NCBI GenBank assembly: GCA_020025235.1
Contig: JAHHSL010000006.1
Span: 1 to 64,000 of the forward strand
Direction of reading: 5' to 3'
DNA from: Ruthenibacterium sp.
GTDB taxonomy: Bacteria > Bacillota > Clostridia > Oscillospirales > Ruminococcaceae
Length of the DNA: 64,000 nucleotides
Below are positions 42,275 through 50,025 of the stretch, piece by piece. How positions within the stretch are numbered: position 1 is the first letter of the stretch; each line of letters opens with the position of its first letter. The notes beneath the pieces were generated by a model. It was not told where the DNA came from. It was given only the letters and a program-made list of their open reading frames with translations, and made no database searches. Made by a program: the position numbers and the translations under genes.

Positions 42275-43447
42275 ATGGATTTTGAACGGCGCTGCTGGGC
42301 GGAGGTTGATCTCGGCGCTTTGCGGCACAATTTTAAGATCGTAAAGGAAAAGGCGGGCACGGCGGTGCTTATGGCTGTCGTCAAGGCGGATGCCTACGGG
42401 CACGGCGACGCCGCGGTTGCGTCTTTGTTTGATAAGGCGGGTGCGGACAGGTTCGCGGTTTCGGGCTTTGGTGAAGCGCTGAGCCTGCGCCGGGCAGGCA
42501 TCACAAAGCCGATTTTGATTCTGGGATACACCGGTGCGCAGAATGCTGCGGCACTGGCGGAAAGCGGCATCACCCAGACGGTGTTTTCGCTGGAATATGC
42601 AAAAGCCCTTTCCGAAGCGGCACAGAGCGCGGGCGTGAAGGTGCGTGTACATATCAAGGTGGATACCGGCATGGGGCGCATCGGCTTTACGGCAGATGAC
42701 AACATCGACCGCGCGGTGGATGAGATCATGCGCGCATATGCGCTGCCGGGGCTTCTGCCGGAAGGGATTTTCACGCATTTTGCGGCGGCGGACAGCACCG
42801 CGCAGGCGGATATCGAATACACCCGCAGACAGTATGACCTGCTGTGCGAAGTCATCCGCAGGCTTGCCGCGCGCGGCTGCATGTTCCGGCTGCATCACTG
42901 CTGCAATTCGGCGGGCACGTTCGCGTGGCCGGAATTTCATCTCGACCTCGTCCGTCCGGGCGTGATCCTGTACGGTGAACAGCCCTCCAGGGAAGTGACA
43001 CTGCCCGGCTTAAAACCCGCGATGCGCCTGCGTGCGGCGGTTTCCATGGTGAAAGACCTTGCGGCGGGGGATTCCGTCAGCTACGGCTGCATGTTCCGCG
43101 CCGAGCGTCCGATGCGCGTGGCAACGCTTGCCGTGGGCTATGCGGACGGCTATCCGCGCGCGATGTCCAACCGTGGCACGGTCGATCTGCACGGACAACC
43201 GGCACGCGTGCTCGGGCGCGTGTGCATGGATCAGATGATCGTGGACGTCACGGATATTCCGGGCGTCAAGGCGGGGGACGCTGCGGTGATCTTCGGCGGC
43301 GGCGCTGCGGACAGCGTTGCCGATGTGGCAGAGATGATCGGTACGATCAATTACGAGGTGCTGTGTGACGTGGGACGCCGTGTACAGCGCGTCTATGTCG
43401 AAAACGGTGAGGAAGTCGAAATCGTCGATTACTTAAAAGGAGAATGA
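42275..43447 (+). CDS. alr: Alanine racemase
   Basis: PLP enzyme giving D-alanine for peptidoglycan. 390 aa. PLP lysine K37 in VVKADAYGHG; the second catalytic residue is the Tyr of DSVSYGCMF near 267. C-terminal barrel with VGYADGYPRA and GRVCMDQMIVDVT. ATG 42275 is preceded by AGGAAAGCGGTGG; the open frame extends far upstream over the promoter and is not used. The nicotinamidase-like gene starts 4 nt downstream. Confidence 0.96.
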   Translation: MDFERRCWAEVDLGALRHNFKIVKEKAGTAVLMAVVKADAYGHGDAAVASLFDKAGADRFAVSGFGEALSLRRAGITKPILILGYTGAQNAAALAESGITQTVFSLEYAKALSEAAQSAGVKVRVHIKVDTGMGRIGFTADDNIDRAVDEIMRAYALPGLLPEGIFTHFAAADSTAQADIEYTRRQYDLLCEVIRRLAARGCMFRLHHCCNSAGTFAWPEFHLDLVRPGVILYGEQPSREVTLPGLKPAMRLRAAVSMVKDLAAGDSVSYGCMFRAERPMRVATLAVGYADGYPRAMSNRGTVDLHGQPARVLGRVCMDQMIVDVTDIPGVKAGDAAVIFGGGAADSVADVAEMIGTINYEVLCDVGRRVQRVYVENGEEVEIVDYLKGE

Positions 43448-43450
43448 GCG

Positions 43451-43990
43451 ATGAAAGAACTGCTTGTCGTAGTGGATTATCAGAATGATTTTGTGACGGG
43501 CTCGCTGGGCAATCCCGCAGCGGCGGCGCTGGAACAGGGAATTGTCGAACGGGTAAAGGCGCATCTGGAAAAGGGCGGCTGTGTGATTTTCACCCGCGAT
43601 ACGCATGCAGAGGATTATCTGGAAACGCGGGAGGGAAAATTCCTGCCGATCCCGCACTGCATCCGCGGAACGCAGGGCTGGCATCTGTACGGTGCACTTG
43701 CGCAGTATGAGCAGCACGCGCACGAAAACACGGCGTTTGTGGATAAGCCGACCTTCGGCAGCACCGAACTGCCCGAAGCCGTGCGCACGCTGTGCGGCGG
43801 CGCGCCGGATCGCATCGAGATCTGCGGCGTGGTGACGGACATCTGCGTTGTCAGCAATGCCATTATGCTTCATTCGTCGTTTCTGGACGCTTCGGTTGCC
43901 GTACTGGGCAGTCTGTGCGCGGCCGTGACGCCGGAAGGCCACGAACGCGCCCTTGCGCTGCTGGCCGGCATGGGGTACGAAATCGTATAA
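43451..43990 (+). CDS. Nicotinamidase/isochorismatase-like cysteine hydrolase
   Basis: 179 aa. The catalytic triad is readable: Asp in VVVDYQNDFVTGSLG, Lys in FVDKPTFGS, and the nucleophile Cys in VVTDICVVSNA. The metal-binding block FTRDTHAEDYLETREGKFLP and HCIRGTQGW match PncA-type nicotinamidases more than isochorismatases, suggesting NAD recycling, but other amides are possible. The start lies 4 nt after alr behind AAAAGGAGAATGAGCG, so they are co-transcribed. Confidence 0.88.
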   Translation: MKELLVVVDYQNDFVTGSLGNPAAAALEQGIVERVKAHLEKGGCVIFTRDTHAEDYLETREGKFLPIPHCIRGTQGWHLYGALAQYEQHAHENTAFVDKPTFGSTELPEAVRTLCGGAPDRIEICGVVTDICVVSNAIMLHSSFLDASVAVLGSLCAAVTPEGHERALALLAGMGYEIV

Positions 43991-43999
43991 TCGCATAAA

Positions 44000-44041
44000 G
44001 CAAAAATCCGGTGCAGCTGAAAACCGCACCGGATTTTTTGT
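44000..44041 (+). terminator. Terminator after the alr operon
   Basis: AAAATCCGGTGC (44003-44014), loop, GCACCGGATTTTTT (44025-44038). Confidence 0.9.
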
Positions 44042-44085
44042 GCCGCAGCGGGAAAGCCCCGCACGGGAAAAGAGAACGAAAAAGG

Positions 44086-44127
44086 AAAAGTCCGCAGGGC
44101 AGACAAAGCGCCCTGCGGACTTTTTGT
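44086..44127. terminator. Terminator of the sugar operon
   Basis: AAAAGTCCGCAGGGC (44086-44100) with GCCCTGCGGACTTTTT (44110-44125); symmetric, so it can serve both strands. Confidence 0.9.
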
Positions 44128-44152
44128 GATTTCAGAAAAACGATGCAGCTGC

Positions 44153-45271
44153 TTACAGAGCAGAATACTTCTTGATGACGGCAGCCATTTCGTCCCACTG
44201 GTTTTCCATATCGCTCACGAGCTTGAACTGTGTGCGGCAGCGGTCAAGGTTCTGGCCTTCCCGGTGCACCTTGAAGTAGGTGTCGCCTTCCAGATAGTCC
44301 GTCAAAAAGCGGATGCCGCATTCCAGCGTCATCAGCTTTGCACCCCACGGCAGGTATTCCTTTTCGGTATCCGTCAGCGTGCCGGCGGCGCCTTCCAAAA
44401 AGCCTTTGGTGTAGATATCGAACAGCGAAAGATCGAAGTTCACCTTGGAAAGATCGCGCTCGTCCTCTGCGGAATGGTTTGCGCCGAAGCGGATCGAATC
44501 GCCGAAATCGTTCATGGCAAGACCCGGCATAACGGTGTCAAGGTCGATGACGCAGATGCCCTCGTTGGTATCCTTGTCGATCAGGATGTTGTTGAGCTTG
44601 GTGTCGTTGTGCGTAACGCGCAGCGGCAGCTTGCCTTCACGCAGGGCGCTGAGTGCAACCGAGCAATCGGCAGCGTGTGCCTTTACAAAGGCGATTTCCT
44701 CTGCGCAGTCCTTGGCACGGCCCATTTTATCCGCTGCCAGTGCTTTTTCAAAGTTGGCAAGGCGGTTTTCGGTGTCGTGGAAGCGTTCGATCGTTTCAAA
44801 CAGCGTATCGGCGGGGTAATCCTTCAGCATGTGCTGGAATTTGCCGAATGCCTTTGCGGAAGCGTAGAACAGCTCCGGTGTTTCAGCCGACTGCAGGCAC
44901 TTGGTGTTTTCCACAAACGGGTACACGCGCCATGCGCCGTTTTCGCTGTCGGTGAAGTAGGTGTCGCCGGTCTTGGTGCGCAGAACGGTCATCGTTTCGC
45001 GTGCTGCGTCGCCGCCGTTTGCTTCGATGATGCTGCGCAGGTAATCGGTGACGCCGACGATGTTCTTCATCAGCTGATCCGGATGCTTGAAAGCTGCCGC
45101 GCTCATGCGCTGCATGATGTAGCGCACGCAGTCGCCTTCTTCCGTCTGGGTGTAGACGCAGAAGGTATCGTTGATGTGGCCTTTGCCGAAGCGCATGGTG
45201 CCGACGACCTCGCCGGCAAAGTCGTAGGCGGAAAGGGCCTCGGAAATGGTATTTTCAGCAGGATTCGCCAT
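44153..45271 (-). CDS. Sugar kinase of the aminoglycoside phosphotransferase fold (NahK-like)
   Basis: 372 aa, an APH-fold phosphotransferase. The Brenner-type motif RVTHNDTKLNNILID and the metal-binding VIDLDTVMPGLAMNDFGDSIRFG are clear. In gene order and in these blocks it resembles N-acetylhexosamine 1-kinase (NahK/LnpB) of bifidobacteria, which phosphorylates GlcNAc or GalNAc at C1. ATG 45271 has GGGAGG upstream and lies 2 nt after the stop of the nucleotidyltransferase gene. Together with that gene and galE it would turn hexosamines into nucleotide sugars (inference). Confidence 0.82.
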   Translation of the reverse strand: MANPAENTISEALSAYDFAGEVVGTMRFGKGHINDTFCVYTQTEEGDCVRYIMQRMSAAAFKHPDQLMKNIVGVTDYLRSIIEANGGDAARETMTVLRTKTGDTYFTDSENGAWRVYPFVENTKCLQSAETPELFYASAKAFGKFQHMLKDYPADTLFETIERFHDTENRLANFEKALAADKMGRAKDCAEEIAFVKAHAADCSVALSALREGKLPLRVTHNDTKLNNILIDKDTNEGICVIDLDTVMPGLAMNDFGDSIRFGANHSAEDERDLSKVNFDLSLFDIYTKGFLEGAAGTLTDTEKEYLPWGAKLMTLECGIRFLTDYLEGDTYFKVHREGQNLDRCRTQFKLVSDMENQWDEMAAVIKKYSAL

Positions 45272-45273
45272 GA

Positions 45274-46200
45274 TTAGACCTCCCACAGATTATCGGGGTA
45301 CAGACCCTGTTCGGTTTTTTCGCGGATCGCGTTGACAACGACGGGCTTATCCTCTTTGTAGGTGACGCCGTACCATTTGTCGTGGCTGCTCAGGACCTTG
45401 ACGCGTGCCTTGTCCTCGGCAATCAGCTGGCTGACAACGCTCGGCAGGAAGTATTCTCCCTTGAGCGGGTTCGTTTTGAGCGCTTCGTCCAGGAATGCGG
45501 CAAAGCGTGCTTCGGTTTCAGCAAGGAAGCTCTTGGTGAAGCCCCACATATTCATCGAAACGATCGTGTCGCCTGCAACATCCGTCCAGGTTGCGCCGTC
45601 GTCCTCGGTGAAGCGTGCGCCCGCTGCGGTCTTTTCGATGTGGGTGCGCTCGGTGACGCTGTCCAGATAGCCGTCTGCATTCGTCACGCAGATGCCGCGT
45701 GCCACATGGCCGTTTTCGGTCACGGTGTTTTCCAGCAGATAGCCGACCATGGTGTACTCGAACTTGCCGTCGGTATCGGGATGTGCAATCAGATAATCAT
45801 AGATCTTCTGGAATGCTTCGGGGCCGTAGTAGTCGTCGGCATTGATGACGGCGAACGGTCCGTCGATGACGTCCTTTGCGGAAAGGATCGCGTGGCTGGT
45901 GCCCCAGGGCTTTGTACGGCCTTCCGGAACGCTGTAACCTGCGGGCAGGTTATCCAGCTGCTGATAGGCATAGCGGACGTCCATTACCTTGGAAAGGCGG
46001 TCGCCGATCGCTTCCTTGAATTCTTCTTCGATTTCATGCTTGATGATGAAAACGACGGTCTCAAAGCCGGCGCGGCGTGCATCATAAATGGAATAATCGA
46101 TAATCAGCTGGCCGTGATTGCCGACCGGGTCGATCTGCTTGAGGCCGCCGTAGCGGCTGCCCATGCCGGCAGCCATGACAACGAGTACAGGTTTATTCAT
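45274..46200 (-). CDS. Sugar nucleotidyltransferase
   Basis: 308 aa. N-terminal Rossmann-like nucleotidyltransferase with MAAGMGSRYGGLKQIDPVG (nucleotide-binding loop with Lys) and the metal site INADDYYG. It is longer and different from GalU/RmlA; this 'NTP_transferase' type is found beside NahK-like kinases in gut Firmicutes. It presumably attaches UMP or a similar nucleotide to a hexose or hexosamine 1-phosphate. Middle gene of the operon. Confidence 0.85.
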   Translation of the reverse strand: MNKPVLVVMAAGMGSRYGGLKQIDPVGNHGQLIIDYSIYDARRAGFETVVFIIKHEIEEEFKEAIGDRLSKVMDVRYAYQQLDNLPAGYSVPEGRTKPWGTSHAILSAKDVIDGPFAVINADDYYGPEAFQKIYDYLIAHPDTDGKFEYTMVGYLLENTVTENGHVARGICVTNADGYLDSVTERTHIEKTAAGARFTEDDGATWTDVAGDTIVSMNMWGFTKSFLAETEARFAAFLDEALKTNPLKGEYFLPSVVSQLIAEDKARVKVLSSHDKWYGVTYKEDKPVVVNAIREKTEQGLYPDNLWEV

Positions 46201-46248
46201 AACAGGGATGCTCCTTTTTGTGTAATGGGTAAATGGTCTTGGAAGATT

Positions 46249-47268
46249 TCAGCCTTTGTAGCCGTTGGGGTTCATGCTCTGCCATTTCCAGCTGGATGCA
46301 CACATTTCTTCAATGCCGTACTGTGCTTCCCAGCCCAGCTCTTCGCGCGCCTTGGTCGGGTCTGCATAGCATTCGGCAATGTCGCCCGGGCGGCGCGGAT
46401 CGATGCTGTACGGCAGGTCTTTTCCGCAGGCCTTGCTGTAAGCCTTGATGACGTCCAGAACGCTGTAACCCTTGCCGGTGCCGAGGTTGCAGATGAACAG
46501 GCCGCAGTTTGTTGCCAGCTTTTTCAGCGCAGCAACGTGGCCGCGTGCCAGGTCGACAACGTGGATGTAATCACGCACGCCGGTGCCGTCGGGCGTGTTG
46601 TAGTCGTTGCCGAAAACGTGGACCTTTTCCAGTGCGCCGACTGCAACCTTTGCGATATAGGGGACAAGGTTGTTGGGGATGCCGTTCGGATCTTCGCCGA
46701 TCAGGCCGCTTTCATGTGCGCCGATCGGGTTGAAGTAGCGAAGCAGTGCAACATTCATCGTGGGGTCTGCTTTGCAGTAATCCTTGAGGATCTGCTCCAT
46801 CATCACCTTGGTGGTGCCGTACGGGTTGGTGGTTGCGCCGGTGGGGAAATCTTCGGTAATGGGCACGGTTGCGGGGTCGCCGTAAACCGTTGCGGAGGAG
46901 GAGAACACGAAGTTCTTGACGCCGTGGCTGCGCATTGCGTTCAGGACGGTCAGCGTGCAGCCGAGGTTGTTGGTGTAGTATTCCAGCGGCTTCTGCACGC
47001 TTTCGCCAACTGCCTTGTATGCGGCGAAATGAATGACGGAATCAATTTCCGGATGTGCGTCGAACAGGCTGTCAACTGCCTGTGCATCGGTCAGATCCAC
47101 TTCAACAAAGGGGATTTTGGTGCCGGTGATCTTTTCCACACGACGAAGGGATTCTTCGCAGGAATTGTAGAAGTTATCCGCTACGATGATTTCATAGCCG
47201 GCCTTGATCAGTTCGACACAGGTGTGGCTGCCGATGTATCCGGCGCCGCCGTTGACTAAGATAGACAT
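46249..47268 (-). CDS. galE: UDP-glucose 4-epimerase
   Basis: Interconverts UDP-galactose and UDP-glucose, and often the N-acetyl forms. 339 aa, extended SDR: NAD motif GGAGYIGSH, active-site SSSATVYG (Ser/Thr) and YGTTK (Tyr-Lys), and the substrate-binding RYFNPIGAHESGLIGEDP. AAAAGGAGCTGG precedes the ATG. First gene of galE-nucleotidyltransferase-kinase. A -10-like TACAAT lies at 47332-47337 (minus strand) with a poor -35, as expected for an activator-dependent promoter. Confidence 0.96.
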   Translation of the reverse strand: MSILVNGGAGYIGSHTCVELIKAGYEIIVADNFYNSCEESLRRVEKITGTKIPFVEVDLTDAQAVDSLFDAHPEIDSVIHFAAYKAVGESVQKPLEYYTNNLGCTLTVLNAMRSHGVKNFVFSSSATVYGDPATVPITEDFPTGATTNPYGTTKVMMEQILKDYCKADPTMNVALLRYFNPIGAHESGLIGEDPNGIPNNLVPYIAKVAVGALEKVHVFGNDYNTPDGTGVRDYIHVVDLARGHVAALKKLATNCGLFICNLGTGKGYSVLDVIKAYSKACGKDLPYSIDPRRPGDIAECYADPTKAREELGWEAQYGIEEMCASSWKWQSMNPNGYKG

Positions 47269-47450
47269 AAATTCCAGCTCCTTTTCTGTTATGCTCCACA
47301 GTGCTTATCCAAAGCACGTTCTTCACTTGTTATTGTAGCTTTTTACACCGCGCTAGGAAATGGACGATTCAATGAAATATTTGTACAATCATCTTGCAGA
47401 AGACGCAAAATACACGAAATTTACACAATCATCCGCACTGCCTTGCCGAA

Positions 47451-48353
47451 TCATTCCGGACGGCTTTTAGTGGTGAGCACCTTTACGCTGGAGGCGTATT
47501 CGCTCGGCGTCATACCCGTTACCTTTTTAAAATGACGCGAGAAATAGTGTATGGAATTGTATCCGAGGATCGAGGCGATTTCCGTAAAGTTATGGGAGCC
47601 TTCGCGGATCATGCGCTTGGCCGCTTCGATTTTCAGCGTGCCGAAGTATTCCATAGCGCCGCCGCCTGTCTTTTCGCGGAAAATCTTCTGCAGATAGCTG
47701 CGCCCGACAAGATTGTCGCGGCAGATATCGGAAAGCGTCAGCCGCTTGGAAATATTGGCTTCCAGATACTGGTGCACGCGGTCGATAAATTCCTGCTGGG
47801 TGCGTTCGCGGATCAGGCTGGTGGGACGTGCGGGAATACTCTGCGTTTCGCCGCGGCGAAGAAAGAGGATCAGCAGATGCTCGATGCTGCTGCCGATCAG
47901 CTGTTCCGCACCGAGGGGCGCCTGTTCGCGGCGTTCCAGACGGACTGTCTGCGGATCGTTGAGCGGTGTGGTAAAAGCGCTTTCTGCTTCGTCGATGATG
48001 TTTGCAAGCAGGGCGCGTTCGGGGTCGCCGATCGAAAGCACTTTGTTTTCAAAATAATGCATCGCTTCGCTTTTGCATACAAAGCTCACGACAACAAGGT
48101 TCGGCGCGACGATCCCGTTTGCGTTTAAGGCGTGAAATTCGCCGGGCTTGTGGAAGATGATCTCGCCTTTTTTCAGATGATGCATCTTGTTTTCGGCGCG
48201 CACATCCAGTTCGCCTTTATCGACGTATAAAAATTCCCAGAAATCGTGGCGTTCGCCCTCAAAATAATAGTTACTGGAATATTCAAAATAATGCACGGAA
48301 ACGATTTCGTCTACCGTGATCATTCGGTTGAGATGAATGGATTCATATCCCAT
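47451..48353 (-). CDS. AraC family transcriptional regulator
   Basis: 300 aa. N-terminal cupin-like sensor (FLYVDKGELDVRAENKMHHLKKGEIIFHKPGEFHAL in part) and two C-terminal helix-turn-helix motifs (LTLSDICRDNLVGRSYLQKIFREKTG; FTEIASILGYNSIHYFSRHFKKVTGMTPSEY in part). ATG 48353 is behind AAAAGGAGG; the frame runs much further upstream without a site. It precedes galE on the same strand by about 180 nt, so it likely activates the sugar operon in response to a sugar (inference). Confidence 0.92.
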   Translation of the reverse strand: MGYESIHLNRMITVDEIVSVHYFEYSSNYYFEGERHDFWEFLYVDKGELDVRAENKMHHLKKGEIIFHKPGEFHALNANGIVAPNLVVVSFVCKSEAMHYFENKVLSIGDPERALLANIIDEAESAFTTPLNDPQTVRLERREQAPLGAEQLIGSSIEHLLILFLRRGETQSIPARPTSLIRERTQQEFIDRVHQYLEANISKRLTLSDICRDNLVGRSYLQKIFREKTGGGAMEYFGTLKIEAAKRMIREGSHNFTEIASILGYNSIHYFSRHFKKVTGMTPSEYASSVKVLTTKSRPE

Positions 48354-48653
48354 ACAAAGACCTCCTTTTCGGCTGAACGCCGAAAGTGCTTTATGATGCA
48401 GTATGTTATTATTAAAGCACATATGGACGATTGTGTAAAGAGAAAAACAAATGTGCACTGATTTCGGCATGATAAATGTCAAAATCGCAATGTATTTGGA
48501 AAAATTTGCCTGAATTTGTTTTTTTGGGGCGATGCCGTCCCGGATGAAGAAACAGCAGGTGCCGACGCGGGAAAAGAACCGGCGCAAGCGTGGACAAATG
48601 CACCGCCTTCCTGCTATGATAGGAAAAAGACGATGCGGAACGGAGGATGCGCA
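48354..48653. other. Divergent regulatory region, AraC gene / glycerate kinase
   Basis: Minus strand: TTTACA (48434-48439), 17 nt, TTTAAT (48411-48416) for the AraC gene. Plus strand: TGGACA (48591-48596), 18 nt, TATGAT (48615-48620) for the kinase. Nothing else is seen. Confidence 0.55.
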
Positions 48654-49781
48654 ATGAAAATCGTGATCGTGATGGATTCCTTTAAAGGCAGCTTGAGTTC
48701 GATGCAGGCGGGAGCCGCGGCGCGCGCAGGTGTGCTGCGGGCACATCCGGGTGCACAGGTGGTGGTGATGCCGCTGGCTGACGGCGGCGAGGGCACAGCC
48801 GATGCGCTGATCGAAGGCATGGGCGCCGAGCGCGTGGAGCTTACCGTGACCGGCCCGCTTGGAACACCGGTGCGTGCAGTCTACGGCTATCAGCACAGGG
48901 AAAAAACGGCGGTCATCGAAATGGCGTCGGCCGCCGGGATCACCCTTGTGGAAAAAGGAAAGCTCGATCCGCTTTCGGCAACGACATACGGCGTCGGGGA
49001 GATGATTCTGGATGCGCTTGCGCGCGGGTGTGAACATTACATCATCGGGCTGGGCGGCAGTGCCACGAATGACGGCGGTATCGGTATGCTGACGGCGCTC
49101 GGCTATGTGTTTCGGGATGAAGCGGGCGATCCGGTCGAATCCGGTGCGCGAGGGCTTAGCAAAATTGCGTCGATTGATGCACGGAATGTGCCCGAACGAC
49201 TGAAAGCGTGTACGTTCCGCGCGGCGTGCGATGTGAAAAACCCGCTCTGCGGCGAAAACGGAGCCACCTATGTATACGGCCCTCAAAAGGGTGTTTCGGA
49301 GCAAACAAAGCCGCAGCTGGATGCGGCTCTGGCACATTTTGCCCGGTGTACGGAGGAATGGTGCGGAAGAAAGACTGCGCAGATGCCGGGTGCGGGTGCC
49401 GCCGGGGGAATGGGCTTTGCGCTGGTCAGCTATCTGGATGCACGGCTTTTGAGCGGCATTGGTCTTGTGCTGGATGTCATCGGACTGGAAAAGGAACTTT
49501 CCGGCGCTGACTATGTGATCACGGGCGAGGGGCGCATGGACGGGCAGACCGCCATGGGCAAAGCGCCGGTCGGTGTGGCGGCACTGGCAAAGCGGCACGG
49601 CGTAAAGGTGCTTGCCTTTGCGGGCGGCGTTACACGGGATGCGCGCAGATGCAACGATGCCGGGATCGATGCGTTCTTCCCGATCGTGCGCGGCGTCTGC
49701 ACACTGGAAGAAGCCGTTCAGCCCGAAAACGCCCGCGAAAATTTGTGCGATGCGGTGGAGCAGGTGTTCCGTTTGCTGTAA
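48654..49781 (+). CDS. glxK: Glycerate 2-kinase
   Basis: 375 aa of the GarK/GlxK family, phosphorylating D-glycerate to 2-phosphoglycerate. Typical blocks: MDSFKGSLSSMQA at the start, PLADGGEGTADAL, GLGGSATNDGGIGML, and GEGRMDGQTAMGKAPVGVA near the C-terminus. ATG 48654 has CGGAGG upstream. Monocistronic with its own promoter and a modest terminator. Not obviously tied to its neighbours. Confidence 0.94.
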   Translation: MKIVIVMDSFKGSLSSMQAGAAARAGVLRAHPGAQVVVMPLADGGEGTADALIEGMGAERVELTVTGPLGTPVRAVYGYQHREKTAVIEMASAAGITLVEKGKLDPLSATTYGVGEMILDALARGCEHYIIGLGGSATNDGGIGMLTALGYVFRDEAGDPVESGARGLSKIASIDARNVPERLKACTFRAACDVKNPLCGENGATYVYGPQKGVSEQTKPQLDAALAHFARCTEEWCGRKTAQMPGAGAAGGMGFALVSYLDARLLSGIGLVLDVIGLEKELSGADYVITGEGRMDGQTAMGKAPVGVAALAKRHGVKVLAFAGGVTRDARRCNDAGIDAFFPIVRGVCTLEEAVQPENARENLCDAVEQVFRLL

Positions 49782-49791
49782 GGGGCAGGGG

Positions 49792-49828
49792 AAACGGTCG
49801 GAAAAGGAGATTCCTGACCGCTTTTTGC
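49792..49828 (+). terminator. Terminator after glycerate kinase
   Basis: CGGTC (49795-49799) and GACCG (49816-49820) with a partly paired loop, then CTTTTTG. Confidence 0.6.
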
Positions 49829-49975
49829 AAACAAATAGCAATATCTGTTATAAAATATACAGTTTGTAAAAACAGCGTCGAAGCAAAACTCTGTATAAAA
49901 ATGTGCAGGGGGCATGGCAGTCCCAAGCATTTTTGCAAAGAGAAGCGAATCTGCCGGCAGCGGACTGCCGACAGA

Positions 49976-50014
49976 CAGAAAAAGCCCTGTGCGGAAATGC
50001 ACAGGGCTTTGTAA
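49976..50014 (-). terminator. Terminator of the tsaE-upp run
   Basis: AAAGCCCTGTGC (49981-49992) with GCACAGGGCTTT (49999-50010), T tract on the minus strand. Between 49829 and 49975 nothing else is seen. Confidence 0.85.
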
Positions 50015-50025
50015 TTATGCTGCGA

